DNA of 60,000 nt from Branchiostoma floridae (taxonomy: Eukaryota; Chordata; Leptocardii; Amphioxiformes; Branchiostomatidae). The DNA lies in contig NC_049982.1 of NCBI RefSeq assembly GCF_000003815.2, positions 6,081,216-6,141,215 on the forward strand, in the 5' to 3' direction. The notes beneath the pieces were generated by a model that was not told where the DNA came from, searched no databases, and saw only the letters and a program-made list of their open reading frames with translations. Position 1 is the stretch's first letter. Each line of letters opens with the position of its first letter. The translations under genes were made by a program, and so were the position numbers. Shown one piece after another: positions 27,001 to 32,016 of the stretch.

Positions 27001-27887
27001 ATATTCTAAGGTGCAGTTTCTTTGGCTCCTACAATGTACTTCATTAAAGCAGCTTAATTAAGTATGATTGTGACAAATTGTGGTTGCCAATATGAATCTA
27101 CATATAGGTGACCTTTTGAATATGACCTTGTATCATCCAATGTGCAATTACATGTATTCTAATTTTTTCTTTGCTGTTGATACTATTTTACACACAAATT
27201 GTATTCAAAAGGTTTAATAGAGACAGTGACATTGTGTGAATGGGTATAGCTAGCAGAATACACATTTGTTGGAATAGGTTATTATTTTGCCTCAAAATCT
27301 TGTCTGACAGAGACAAGAAAAAACATGTACATTTACTCCAAACTGACTGATATAGTTACGAAGTCTTCCTTCAAAGGTACAAAATACATTGAGTACCTAC
27401 AACATGATATTATTACTCAATGGATTTTGTCATCAGTCTAGGTGCTTGAAACAATTTTGCATTTTTTCTAAAATATGAGCCACAGAGCCTACTCATACAT
27501 ATATATAGTTTTGTTCATAACTGTAACTTGCAAATTTGCAATGCATGAAAGCATCTACAGTGTACAAACAGAAGAGGAAACAAGATCAGAGGGGATATTG
27601 TCAACCGAGAAGAATCACGAAGGGAAACTACGATCTGGCTGTGCAACATCAAGGCAATCTCCCAAACATCCTAGATTTCATTTTAACTCTATTATCATGT
27701 TAACTCAACCTATCAAAGGCTGCACGTCAACTCACCCCTTGTCCTTGGTCGCCTTCCTGATCTCGTCCAGATACTGCGCCACAATCAGGTCCTCGTAGCT
27801 GACGGTCCCGCTCGCTGAGCGGCCCAGTTTGTGGGTGGACAGGGACTTGGGCTTGTCTCTCTCACGCTTGGACATGGCTGCGACAGT
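1..27887 (-). CDS. DCDC1: DCDC1-like gene (doublecortin and ricin-B-lectin domains), 3' end outside window
   Basis: Multi-exon gene spanning the left 28 kb. Thirty-one coding exons join with GT-AG sites and matching phases into one open frame of about 1,396 codons from the proximal ATG (21,712). In order: a Ser/Arg-rich N-terminus; a doublecortin (ubiquitin-fold, microtubule-binding) domain at about residues 140-215 with the hallmark AARRVFLADGREA; a second weaker DCX-like unit (about 220-350); a linker with helical, charged stretches (about 355-500); a third DCX unit (about 475-565); ricin-B-lectin QxW motifs (QTW, QQW) at about 680-760; a fourth DCX unit (about 920-1060) with AARRLFDDNGREH; and a second lectin-like block with QRW twice (about 1230-1360). 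This order matches vertebrate DCDC1/DCDC5, a microtubule-associated protein linked to late mitosis and cytokinesis. Assignment is from remembered family features, not a search. The C-terminus lies left of base 1. Confidence 0.85.
446..516 (-). CDS. DCDC1: DCDC1 exon 30
   Basis: 71 nt between acceptor TTTACCCAG and donor GTAAGT. Enters in phase 1 and leaves in phase 0, matching both neighbours. Encodes EITAANKAGVCTYAVTGAQE and a short tail; no domain recognised beyond following the second lectin-like block. Confidence 0.75.
938..1152 (-). CDS. DCDC1: DCDC1 exon 29, lectin-like repeat
   Basis: 215 nt, acceptor TTTGCAG, donor GTAGGG. Begins SINIKSNYSLVLGVALPPFP and carries QRWLWDPVTGFIKAF, the QxW motif of ricin-B-type beta-trefoil repeats. 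The Pro/Gly-rich insert between the strands is an expansion within the lectin fold. Confidence 0.85.
1517..1720 (-). CDS. DCDC1: DCDC1 exon 28, lectin-like repeat
   Basis: 204 nt, acceptor TCTCCCCAG, donor GTACGC (less usual but valid). Encodes an Arg/Ser/Pro linker and then WVELADCPGLVLGVAEQD and INQRWTLNKDG, a ricin-B QxW repeat whose last Gly codon is split across the junction with exon 29. Confidence 0.85.
1939..2097 (-). CDS. DCDC1: DCDC1 exon 27, charged linker
   Basis: 159 nt, acceptor CTGTTCCAG, donor GTGAGA. Encodes SAHERSHQRSEERLASRKRP, then WEQGFTSKYDEIIELGTEEE. A hydrophilic linker between DCX unit four and the second lectin block; phase 2 in and phase 2 out. Confidence 0.8.
2098..2999 (-). 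other. DCDC1 intron, no element recognised
   Basis: About 0.9 kb of AT-rich intron between exon 27 and the candidate microexon. I see only homopolymer tracts (for example T-rich near 2,495) and no terminal inverted repeat, coding signal or RNA gene. The introns at 75-445, 517-937 and 1,153-1,516 are equally plain. Confidence 0.6.
3000..3026 (-). CDS. DCDC1: Candidate DCDC1 exon 26 (27-nt microexon)
   Basis: A strong acceptor (CTCCCCTGTAG) and a strong donor (GTAAGT) enclose only 27 nt encoding SLVYEPSW. Because 27 is divisible by three and the flanking exons are phase 2, it can be included or skipped without changing the frame. No homology supports it, so it may be a cryptic site pair; transcript data would decide. 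Confidence 0.45.
3822..3848 (-). repeat. Duplicated fragment of the exon 25 donor boundary
   Basis: These 27 bases match 3,986-4,012 exactly, the end of DCDC1 exon 25 plus the first intron bases including the donor GTAAGG. The copy lies 164 bp into the intron, so a second identical donor exists without the rest of the exon. Confidence 0.85.
3994..4177 (-). CDS. DCDC1: DCDC1 exon 25
   Basis: 184 nt, acceptor CCCCAG, donor GTAAGG. Encodes ELVMMVSGPLQPGSPVLVEK, a stretch ending in a GEHGEHGEE acidic/His motif, and HTLEDILGEIG. The first 72 nt plus acceptor are tandemly repeated upstream in the intron (4,178-4,580); the copy at 3,994-4,177 alone remains open and in frame. Confidence 0.8.
4106..4580 (-). 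repeat. Tandem array of exon 25 acceptor boundary
   Basis: Four copies of a 119-bp unit: 72 nt of exon 25 start plus the acceptor and about 46 nt of intron (shared intron motif CAATCCACGTTAACACTG). Exon-like starts on the minus strand are at 4,177 (real), 4,338, 4,457 and 4,576; a 41-bp partial unit sits next to the real copy. Each decoy keeps the AG acceptor but runs into TAA just after the copied part (CTGAGCCTCTAA). Confidence 0.9.
4715..4812. repeat. Dispersed repeat (copy 1 of 3)
   Basis: Shares the motifs CAGTTGGATGG and CAGCACCAAGGA with two adjacent copies in the exon 19/20 intron (8,383-8,475 and 8,523-8,615), at similar internal spacing. No coding capacity or termini seen. Probably fragments of an interspersed element. 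Confidence 0.6.
4845..4960. mobile_element. Partial MITE, AATTGCAC family
   Basis: Left-end portion resembling the element at 50,607-50,782: GAAGCCAGTCAATTGCAC, then a GGAACCCCCAAATCCC block and GGATAACTTCG. No matching right end nearby, so it is likely a truncated copy. Confidence 0.6.
5064..5938. mobile_element. Non-autonomous DNA element with exact 19-bp TIRs
   Basis: CATTGGCATAATACCGGTC at 5,064-5,082 is repeated as its exact reverse complement at 5,920-5,938. The 875-bp interior has no long open frame; it carries a subterminal ACCGGT motif and two GCCATTTT-type motifs near 5,466-5,488. No clear target duplication was visible, so no superfamily is assigned. Confidence 0.7.
6147..6393 (-). 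CDS. DCDC1: DCDC1 exon 24, fourth doublecortin unit (C-terminal part)
   Basis: 247 nt, acceptor TCATTCCAG, donor GTATGG. Encodes FLERCTTLMDLPFAARRLFD, then DNGREHSTLTDLKRDQVVFV and SCGEAWVDP: the second half of a DCX ubiquitin-like fold (AARRLF...G...DL...V.VSCGE). Ends with an Arg-rich helix and YVTLRNPEG. A partial copy of its 5' end lies upstream in the intron at 6,573-6,610. Confidence 0.9.
6573..6610 (-). repeat. Extra copy of exon 24 acceptor-side sequence
   Basis: About 38 bp nearly identical to 6,354-6,391 (codons for RCTTLMDLPF), 219 bp upstream of the real exon start. On the minus strand it follows TATAG, so it resembles a decayed decoy acceptor. The rest of intron 6,394-6,969 holds nothing else I recognise. 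Confidence 0.75.
6970..7131 (-). CDS. DCDC1: DCDC1 exon 23
   Basis: 162 nt, phase 0 both sides, acceptor GTCCACAG, donor GTGATT. Encodes MMRDMNKTALNGKKALHHKR, a basic stretch, and then an acidic segment HVDDLSEDMADALHCD leading to the helix RFRELEMQL before the DCX core of exon 24. The following intron (7,132-7,468) has no recognised element. Confidence 0.8.
7469..7554 (-). CDS. DCDC1: DCDC1 exon 22
   Basis: 86 nt, acceptor TTTTCTCCAG, donor GTAAGT. Encodes VVPLRLKVVRNGDKNPKNSV and VIVGPDLTN; the VVRNGD motif is the first beta-hairpin of a DCX domain (compare TAFKNG in exon 4). Confidence 0.8.
7685..7766 (-). CDS. DCDC1: DCDC1 exon 21
   Basis: 82 nt, acceptor ATCTTTAG, donor GTGAGT. Encodes EFKWPLEGFLIPMAPPLRKS then a KKKNPNG basic stretch. 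The phrase WPxEGFLIPxAPP is, from memory, a conserved part of DCDC1 proteins just before the fourth DCX unit. Confidence 0.8.
7767..8167. other. Intron with a repeat tail
   Basis: Contains an (AATA)n-like run around 7,944-7,965 following CTGTATTGTCAGCTGAATG, reminiscent of the 3' tail of a retroelement; a similar A/T-rich tail is at 20,740-20,772. Otherwise nothing recognised. Confidence 0.35.
8168..8291 (-). CDS. DCDC1: DCDC1 exon 20
   Basis: 124 nt, acceptor CTGCCTAG, donor GTATGC. Encodes a Trp-rich segment: RWALKQEDLANMGQWKKSKI and then NPEWNKLAYSWPVTEDG. Connects the lectin block to the fourth DCX unit; no separate domain known to me. Confidence 0.85.
8383..8615. repeat. Dispersed repeat (copies 2 and 3)
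   Basis: Two adjacent copies (about 8,383-8,475 and 8,523-8,615) of the family also seen at 4,715-4,812, each with AGTTGGATGG, a GACTAT motif and, in the second, CAGCACCAAGGA. Both lie within the exon 19/20 intron. Confidence 0.6.
8885..9177 (-). CDS. DCDC1: DCDC1 exon 19 (largest exon)
   Basis: 293 nt, acceptor CCCATCCAG, donor GTATTG. Begins AYPDLVLTFLGDQG, the end of a lectin-like repeat begun in exon 18, then a low-complexity acidic linker (SEPTSDLITPGL; MNGASEDSDYRPNLVDLDGE) and VVEKVPAKHPCAKFQR. The linker is probably disordered. Confidence 0.85.
9178..9574. other. Intron with (ATC)n microsatellite
   Basis: CATCATCATCATCATC run near 9,232-9,249; no other element seen in this 0.4-kb intron. 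Confidence 0.6.
9575..9635 (-). CDS. DCDC1: DCDC1 exon 18, QxW lectin motif
   Basis: 61 nt, acceptor TTTTCCAG, donor GTTAGT. Encodes MVGNPAQQWSFSPDGYIFSV, a textbook ricin-B QxW repeat core (QQW, then G-x-I). The flanking exons 17 and 19 supply the neighbouring strands. Confidence 0.85.
9769..11022. mobile_element. Harbinger-like non-autonomous DNA transposon
   Basis: 1,254 bp bounded by inverted repeats: GGCCACACCAATTTAATTAG at the left and ATTGGTATGGCC at the right; the inverted match extends through GTTGGTTCTCGGA (about 34 bp, one mismatch). It is flanked by TAA on both sides (9,766-9,768 and 11,023-11,025), the 3-bp duplication preferred by PIF/Harbinger elements. No transposase-like frame; long A and T runs lie just inside the ends. 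It occupies most of the intron between exons 17 and 18. Confidence 0.8.
11108..11232 (-). CDS. DCDC1: DCDC1 exon 17, lectin-like strands
   Basis: 125 nt, acceptor TTGCCCCCAG, donor GTCAGT. Encodes SGLIYSRAMPQLALTVNDNH then VETEVSEGLTVAGFGVTMQK. With the QTWVINQ of exon 16 it forms the first QxW repeat (QTW...GLIYS...LALTV). Confidence 0.85.
11312..11560 (+). mobile_element. tRNA-derived SINE
   Basis: The head resembles a tRNA gene: A-box-like TGGCCAAGTTGGTAGAGTG (11,321-11,339), an anticodon-arm-like GCCTTGCATTCAGG and B-box-like GAGTTCAATCCC (11,371-11,382), then a non-tRNA body. The tRNA fold looks degraded, so this is a SINE copy, not a functional tRNA. The body end is not sharply defined. 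Confidence 0.65.
11921..12016 (-). CDS. DCDC1: DCDC1 exon 16
   Basis: 96 nt, phase 0 both sides, acceptor GCATTACAG, donor GTAGGA. Encodes EDTNTVLYPELSVQTKKKKG then WPPGCQTWVINQ; QTW starts the first ricin-B-like repeat. Confidence 0.85.
12380..12925. repeat. Approximately 245-bp tandem repeat rich in octamer motifs
   Basis: Two full units and a partial third; TTCATATTTTCTCATTAATT recurs with a 246-bp spacing (12,425 and 12,671), and the CCGTCAACAC/T phrase recurs 244 bp further on. Each unit has two inverted AT-rich hairpins made of ATTATGCAAAT and ATTTGCATAA, so the POU octamer core ATGCAAAT or its complement occurs repeatedly. Confidence 0.8.
12950..13260. repeat. Interspersed repeat with GCCGCTAGGGGG motif and ACAGACAC tail
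   Basis: Contains two copies of AGCCGCTAGGGGGCCCA-type sequence (about 12,975 and 13,109), the phrase CGAGTTATGCTGTTAACACA and a simple (ACAGACAC)n tail at 13,213-13,250. A diverged relative lies at 59,722-59,860 in an AP2A intron. Likely a retroelement tail or satellite-like family. Confidence 0.55.
13471..13651 (-). CDS. DCDC1: DCDC1 exon 15
   Basis: 181 nt, acceptor TTTTCCCCAG, donor GTCAGA. Encodes HWEATVGFPLEYDYTELRDD followed by a highly charged helix (RDIEEEQERIRNRAATDR) and VVTHVRSAGLDTRGSFLQNK. Linker between DCX unit three and the lectin block. The next intron up (13,652-14,021) has no recognised element. Confidence 0.85.
14022..14136 (-). CDS. DCDC1: DCDC1 exon 14
   Basis: 115 nt, acceptor GTTCTCCCCAG, donor GTAGGG. 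Encodes VSVLQVCFDKAQGVTLPDGR then TVAYREPVGGEDSVEGID. Follows directly on the third DCX unit. Intron 14,137-14,562 shows nothing else. Confidence 0.8.
14563..14746 (-). CDS. DCDC1: DCDC1 exon 13, third doublecortin unit (C-terminal part)
   Basis: 184 nt, acceptor TTTCCTCCAG, donor GTGAGG. Encodes LLATCTACQRLANPVSNPGP, then SSVAKKLYDREGQEINNIYT and EVWLSFGEDFKPP: the helix, VAKKLYDREG turn and terminal strand/GE motif of a DCX domain. Introns at 14,747-15,097 and 15,200-15,716 have only poly-T runs and no recognised element. Confidence 0.85.
15098..15199 (-). CDS. DCDC1: DCDC1 exon 12, third doublecortin unit (N-terminal part)
   Basis: 102 nt, phase 0 both sides, acceptor TTCTACTTCAG, donor GTAAAG. 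Encodes VFENGRDEGETLIYFNMRDA and a helix ERAAKGDSKRLMEQ. VFENGRDEG is the NG beta-turn typical of DCX starts. Confidence 0.85.
15717..15893 (-). CDS. DCDC1: DCDC1 exon 11
   Basis: 177 nt, phase 0 both sides, acceptor TCCCCCCAG, donor GTGGGC. Encodes TDELISDLSGTVTKYKDQLR and a charged helical stretch VLEERDTGHEYKMKHIKSLE. Probable coiled coil or long helix between DCX units two and three. Confidence 0.85.
16607..16767 (-). CDS. DCDC1: DCDC1 exon 10
   Basis: 161 nt, acceptor TTCCACTCCAG, donor GTATGT. Encodes YIQDILQNLRPKLRAAKDYK, then SQLQLAEAGRTGEVDRVELL and MDKTEIKNALNE; strongly helical. The intron at 15,894-16,606 contains a short (GATGAT) run near 15,977 and no element I recognise. Confidence 0.85.
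17077..17175 (-). CDS. DCDC1: DCDC1 exon 9
   Basis: 99 nt, acceptor TTTTTCCCCCAG, donor GTCAGT. Encodes ADPLDKVLQTATTPVLGPLW and VSKGEGFSPAGVE; WVSKGEGF is the terminal strand/GE motif of the second DCX-like unit. Confidence 0.85.
17288..17472. mobile_element. Fold-back MITE, AAAAAGCAGT termini
   Basis: About 185 bp with imperfect inverted ends: GCCAAAAAGCAGTTACTCAC at the left and the complement of GCAAAAAGCAGTAAGTTACT at the right, arms about 45 bp. A nested hairpin inside has GACAACCATCTGGTG facing CGGATGGTTGTC. A relative is at 57,640-57,822. Confidence 0.75.
17543..17636 (-). CDS. DCDC1: DCDC1 exon 8
   Basis: 94 nt, acceptor TTCTGCCCAG, donor GTAAGC. Encodes FLDACTGCMSLNSPARVLFD and WSGKEIVDLNE; ARVLFDWSGKEI parallels the AARRVFLADG turn, so this is the second DCX-like unit's core. 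Confidence 0.85.
18053..18152 (-). CDS. DCDC1: DCDC1 exon 7
   Basis: 100 nt, acceptor TGACTGACAG, donor GTAAAT. Encodes TLVEKRRHRILIFLNGQGVK then GQEVVASLDALQQ. ILIFLNGQG is the first beta-hairpin of the second DCX-like unit. The introns at 17,637-18,052 and 18,153-18,578 are plain except for GACGGTCGTCGAAACGTTTA near 18,467, a phrase with a repeat-like look. Confidence 0.85.
18579..18684 (-). CDS. DCDC1: DCDC1 exon 6
   Basis: 106 nt, acceptor TATTCCCCAG, donor GTACGC. Encodes EQLKRGAMWTMNGILLPQDV and a basic tail KRGKTKSSLSKRLK. Connects DCX unit one to unit two. Intron 18,685-19,213 shows nothing recognised. Confidence 0.8.
19214..19376 (-). CDS. DCDC1: DCDC1 exon 5, first doublecortin domain (C-terminal part)
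   Basis: 163 nt, acceptor AACCTCCAG, donor GTAAGA. Encodes LLELCTIKLSLLSAARRVFL, then ADGREAFTPKDIPREAEVFI and SQGEPYKDPYKPVK. This is the diagnostic DCX signature (AARRVFLADGREA...DIP...EVFIS.GE.Y) and very close to what I remember of DCDC1's first domain. Intron 19,377-19,846 has no recognised element. Confidence 0.9.
19847..19971 (-). CDS. DCDC1: DCDC1 exon 4, first doublecortin domain (N-terminal part)
   Basis: 125 nt, acceptor ACTGTACAG, donor GTAAGA. Encodes GSSTGGKIKPLYKKQPKVIT then VTAFKNGGRDVFSRVTAPTI: the V-T-A-F/Y-K-N-G opening strand pair of a DCX domain. Confidence 0.9.
20288..20334 (-). CDS. DCDC1: DCDC1 exon 3 (47 nt)
   Basis: Short exon, acceptor ATTTCAG, donor GTGAGG. Encodes SNSFSSYAPQSSART, a Ser-rich linker. 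Phase 2 in and phase 1 out agree with exons 2 and 4. Confidence 0.75.
20640..20775. repeat. Retroelement-like 3' tail with A/T simple repeat
   Basis: GTGTCTTTCGACACCTGTTC forms a small hairpin and is followed by an (AAATA)n-like tail at 20,740-20,772. This looks like the 3' end of a LINE or SINE, but no coding remnant is seen. Confidence 0.4.
20799..21053 (-). CDS. DCDC1: DCDC1 exon 2
   Basis: 255 nt, acceptor ATTTCAG, donor GTAGGA. Encodes THTPSPYLQQLLNGGIRYAQ, a Gly/Ala/Ser/Arg-rich basic stretch (SASVQGRSASRERSRIDAKF) and KRKRPSSAPATRNRA. A basic, low-complexity N-terminal segment; the RPxSAP phrase is shared with vertebrate DCDC1 as I recall it. Both alternative first exons can join it. 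Intron 21,054-21,641 has no recognised element. Confidence 0.85.
21642..21712 (-). CDS. DCDC1: DCDC1 proximal first coding exon (1b)
   Basis: ATG at 21,712 in CATCATGG context; encodes MAVTKQKGPLSFVDMEKFVK then LSK and ends GG before donor GTGAGT (phase 2). The upstream 60 bases contain an X-box-like site. The alternative exon at 27,736-27,887 ends in the same phase. Confidence 0.75.
21713..24445. other. DCDC1 proximal promoter and flanking non-coding region
   Basis: The first 200 bases are the putative proximal promoter. Beyond it the sequence is AT-rich, with a CAT/GAT microsatellite at 23,033-23,052. A minus-strand 124-codon frame (22,279-22,653) repeats an EDL-HAG phrase (CEDLFHAG, CEDLMHAG) and may derive from an interspersed repeat. 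No exon is supported. Confidence 0.5.
21762..21775. promoter_or_regulatory. X-box-like RFX site upstream of exon 1b
   Basis: GTCGTTACGATAAC fits RYYNYY-N2-RRNRAC at every position, about 50 bp upstream of the exon 1b ATG. This spacing and motif are typical for RFX-controlled ciliary genes. Confidence 0.55.
24446..24586 (+). CDS. Orphan first coding exon on plus strand, unidentified gene
   Basis: ATG in strong context (GCAGCCATGG) opens 47 GC-rich codons: MEPPKSPHPRPKSPLPKAVS, then EMLSESKEKISSMFHHSQDP and ATE, ending before donor GTAAAC in phase 0. Composition contrasts with the AT-rich surroundings. A Pro/Lys/Ser-rich start and an amphipathic segment are visible; I do not recognise the protein. 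No downstream plus-strand exon was found before AP2A, and its phase does not fit AP2A exon 2 (which needs phase 1). It lies antisense inside the long first intron of DCDC1. Confidence 0.5.
24587..27735. other. Non-coding stretch, no element recognised
   Basis: About 3.1 kb of AT-rich sequence without visible exons, terminal repeats or RNA genes on either strand. Open frames here are short, lack splice signals and show no conserved-looking motif. Confidence 0.5.
27736..27887 (-). CDS. DCDC1: DCDC1 distal first coding exon (1a)
   Basis: Acceptor CCTACATCAG precedes 12 nt of 5'UTR and an ATG at 27,875 (CGCAGCCATGT). Encodes MSKRERDKPKSLSTHKLGRS, then GTVSYEDLIVAQYLDEIRKA and TKDK, ending GG before donor GTGAG in phase 2. 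The end mirrors exon 1b (K then split Gly), so either can splice to exon 2. The acceptor implies a non-coding exon further upstream. Confidence 0.7.
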
Positions 27888-28403
27888 CTGATGTAGGCAG
27901 AAACAAAATATATTCATTTATTTGGTACTTCTTAAACGATAAAGGACATATTGAATCATGATGCTAAAAAGGGGAAAAGTTACTTAGCTTGTGCTTGTGG
28001 CTATTTGCTTTTTACTGTCAATATCTGACTCAACACAATGATATAGAACAGTCCTGCCATAAAAAGATTAACAGGAAATACATGTGGTAACAAAATGCTC
28101 CAAGCACAAAATCATTTTCATACTGAATCCTACGAAATGCTATAAGTGTCATCTACAATAACTGTAGTACACAGACAGACAATTTGCCCACTATAGCCTT
28201 TAACCATGATATCTCACCAAACTATGTTAATTTGTTAAAACTCTCAACACAAATGATTTGTCTGATTGTTTGATGATAACAAAGTACAACATGCTTTAAA
28301 CAAAAAGAAACGACAAAAGACACTTATCTAATTGTACCTGACGATCTGCTGTTCACTTTGATTTTGGCCGTGGACACTTAAATGTTTAATGACACATACT
28401 TAC

Positions 28404-28450
28404 CTGTCATAGCAACGGGGGCAACACACCCAAACTTTGGGGTCGGTGGG
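28404..28450 (-). other. Possible 5' untranslated exon of DCDC1
   Basis: A strong minus-strand donor (ATGACAG then GTAAGTATG) follows a GC-richer stretch containing CCCCCGTTGCTATGAC. It could be an untranslated exon or minor promoter feeding exon 1a. The upstream limit is not determined; the given end is nominal. Confidence 0.3.
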
Positions 28451-30380
28451 GACTGCACTATTATGAAGTGATAAACTAGTAAAGTTATCGCTGTTACAGT
28501 CATCATGTTTTGCCACATGGGGAATCATTTACATACTAGTAGTAATGCTCTTTACAATTCCACTCATTTCCAGACATCCAATCTCACAAAACCATGTTGG
28601 CTTTGAATGTGTAAATGTATGTACATGTACATGTGCTGTCGTTGATGTTTAAGACAGCAATTTGCGAAACTCAAAATTATCATTGTTATACTATGGAATA
28701 GGTAAATATCTGAAATAAGGGATATCAACTATGCCTTGCTTCAATCACATCATTGGAATCTTTTATATTTCCATCAAGTCAAAACATACTATTAGCAGAT
28801 AGTGATTTTCAGAATAAGACTTGCTTACAGTTGCTCCACACTATCATAGTCAAATCATGTTTCAAAGTCATTTTCACAGTGACTGAATCCTATTCCCATA
28901 CCACCTGACTTGGACATACATTTGTGACTCCTTTACTAGTAGCAGCCTTGCCAAGATTTTGTATCACAGTGTAGCATTCCAGGCCCAAGTCTAATAACTG
29001 TTACTGTTGTAAATTCCCAATGTTCCAGCCCCACTAAATGTCTCACATTAAGCGGTGCCCATGGCTTCCAGGTGAGAGTTAGGGACGTTTGATCCATTAA
29101 AACGTCAAGTGAGGCTGAGTAAATATGGTCATGGCTGTTAACTCTGCCACCCCGCCTTCTATATACACATCACAAGACGGGCATTGTTACTGTACCTTAT
29201 TGGCAACAAGAAACTTTATCTAATTATATGTTTACCAAAATACCAATAAAGATCATTGATATTCCTTTTCAGAACTCAGCTCAACTGTGAATAGGTCTTA
29301 GCATCTAAACCGGGAGAGTTAAGGTTTTAAAGGATGTGTTCTTTTAAAGTTTACATAAGCTAATCTCTGAAAGTTTTTTTAGTATTTCCAGAAAGACAAA
29401 TTCATTTGACACTTCATCCTGTATTAATATTATGAGTCACCGTGGCAAAATTTTACATGTTGTTGTTTGTGCATGTATCTTTGTTCAATATGAGATTTTT
29501 CAACCTAATGAAATTCAGTTCTGTTCACAGTGGTATTTACAAAGTCCTAAGGTAATGAGCTCTGTTCACAGTGTAACGTTGACAGCTGACTTGGTATCCA
29601 AACAACACGCACATGCGGTACTGCCTAGAGGCAGCACAACGCTTTGTGCTGGTGTGTACAAATGTACATGTCATTGTTGTCTGATACCTTGTTCAACTTC
29701 ACCTGACTTTTACAGGGAAGAGTGGGATTTGAATCTCCTCTAGAAGGGTAATACCTTCCAATTTGTTCCCATGACAACACCATGTACAACAAATTTAAAG
29801 TACTTGTATCCCCTAAGGGCTTAGCACACTTGAGTGGCCATAATGTAATTTTTATCTATAAACTCCTTGGTAATTTTCAGCTTATAGTTGGAGGAAGCCA
29901 CAAAGCACAGAGCATCTTATTGGGTATAGACAAAAGAATTGTGCTCTTTCTGAATCGGAGAGCCATGTGCTCATTAAGATATGATCATTCTGCACTGTTT
30001 GTTAGTCTTTTTTTTTTTCATTACACATTTGTATAGTGATTTAGTGATCTGTCCCATTAAACTGATAAGAATACAGAGAGGTGTTCTTGGAAGCATTCTC
30101 AGTCTGGTAACCTAGCAGGTAATGTTGTGTATCACCCTGGGGCAAAACAGCCAAACTGACATATGAAAAACATTGAAATTACATTAACATGCCCGTTACT
30201 AGTCTTGTGTTTTAAGTTCTATTCAGACGATAGATATTTTTTGCTCATCTTTTTGAAATGAGATGTTATCCATTTTTCTTATAATTATATCCGAAGTCAT
30301 CCTATCATGTTGATATCGAGAAAAACATTAAACAAGCCATTGTATACATACAAAATTAATGTAATGTTGAACAATATAAG

Positions 30381-30562
30381 TACAGTCAAACCTGTATTAG
30401 GGGCCACCTCTACAGAGGGGCCACCTGTCCATAGTGGCCACTTTTTGTCGGTCCCTTGGGTATTTTATCTACAAGTTACCACCTCTATACAGAGGCCACC
30501 TGTCTATAGTGGCCAAATTTGTCCGGTCCCTTGAGTGGCCGCTATAGACAGGTTTGACTGTA
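30381..30562. mobile_element. MITE with TACAGTCAAACCTGT termini
   Basis: TACAGTCAAACCTGT at the left is mirrored by ACAGGTTTGACTGTA at the right (182 bp). Internal GGCCACCT / TATAGTGGCC blocks are repeated. A diverged relative is at 58,529-58,695. Flanking TA would fit a Tc1/mariner-type target, but the terminal palindrome makes the exact edge ambiguous. Confidence 0.8.
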
Positions 30563-31867
30563 CACACAGACACAGGTGTATAGTCCATTTGGTACAACTG
30601 AAGTTGTGGGGTGGCACAAGCAGTAAGACTGTTGTTTCAGCATGTCAGGTAGAACACTTGAACTTCTGAACAAATGTCAACCCATTGCCTTTATTTTCCC
30701 ACTTCAACCTACTTTCTACTAGCTGACTTACATGACTGTACTACAGTAGAATAGATTATGGACATATAAGTTGCGAAGCTCAAAGGATTTTTGGATACAA
30801 TGGTTGTCTTTCTCTATTGTAATGTATGTATAGGAAGGCAGGAGCCAATGTACATGTACACTGCAGGTATAAATTGTTTGTGACAAATCCAGGGTGTGTA
30901 TAACTTATAAGGAGACACCAGCAGCTGTACAAGTGTATGGCCTAATCTCATGTCAGACTGGTTTTCTAAATTACCATCCTTGAAGTCAGACTCTGGATCG
31001 AGTAAAGACTCTTTTCTACAATACAGTAAGCTGGGGGTGTGGCATTATACACCAAAAAAATATTATATGGGCACACAAGATGCAAACAAAAAACACTTGA
31101 GGGACTCCTCCCCAAGGGGCCAATTAGTAGGAGGGTGCTGAGAGGGTGATATAGGAGACCAGATTTGTACAGGGATTGCTCAAGAATGCTGACTTTAACT
31201 TATTTGTCAGTAAGGTTAATTTTTTGACTGATTTAGAAATGATGATACATTTAGGCACGACTTCAGTGTTTGTGTTATAGATAGAATGGAAATCAAGACA
31301 AGAAAATTAATAAATCTTAGTCTCAATGTTCCACAAAGAACCTGTTGTCCTGCCCAGGCACAATATGGTCAGTAAATTATTACATGATGTACAATCGTTA
31401 CAACATAAATACAAAAGGTCATTTTTTTTTCAATACATCATCATTACAGTACTATTATTATTAGAGAGTTGTCTGTTTTTGAGAAGTAATAACACCCTGC
31501 ATGGTACTAGTATTCTGAATCAACAGTCTTTGGTCGTGTGCTAATTAACGTGTAATTAGAACATAATTGGTCCAATTATCATTAGAGCAGTATTTCACCT
31601 TCCCTAGCGGAAGAAGAAAACTGAACCTGAATTCGTAATTCCAAACTTGAACAGAACCAAAAATAACAGATCCTCTAATTTTCAACTATCCACAAGCAAT
31701 AAAGCCACATAGCATCGTGAAATTCGTCCAAAACGAATGTTTTTCTTCCGATGCCCCCCTCCCCATTCGGTCGACATATTTCTCCGAGCTTTGTGTGAAG
31801 GACCAAAACACGGCGAACACACGAGGAAAACCGCCTCTCAAAAACGAAACCGAAGAAGCTGACTCAC

Positions 31868-32000
31868 CTAAATTTCGTCCCTCAGTTAACTAGTGTCTTT
31901 TCCTCGCATAGGTCCTGACAATAAAGACGAACGGTTATCTGGAAAGACAAAAAGGCGGGTCGAAGTGTTGTTGTGGGTATCAAATCACCAACCAGGCGGC
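31868..32000 (-). other. DCDC1: Putative 5' untranslated exon of DCDC1 (distal)
   Basis: Donor GTGAGTC follows GGGACGAAATTTAG on the minus strand at 31,868. The sequence upstream becomes GC-rich and ends in a CRE/X-box cluster at 32,017-32,037, so this looks like the first exon feeding exon 1a. The transcription start is not determined. Confidence 0.45.
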
Positions 32001-32016
32001 CGCCATGTTTCAATAC

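Larger units (their letters stand above)
27888..31867. other. DCDC1 5' intron region
   Basis: About 4 kb, AT-rich, with one MITE (30,381-30,562) and a possible untranslated exon ending at 28,404. No other supported feature. Confidence 0.5.

Noticed and set aside
27475-27798. 107-codon plus-strand frame
   Set aside because: Overlaps DCDC1 exon 1a in antisense and has AT-rich codons without features.
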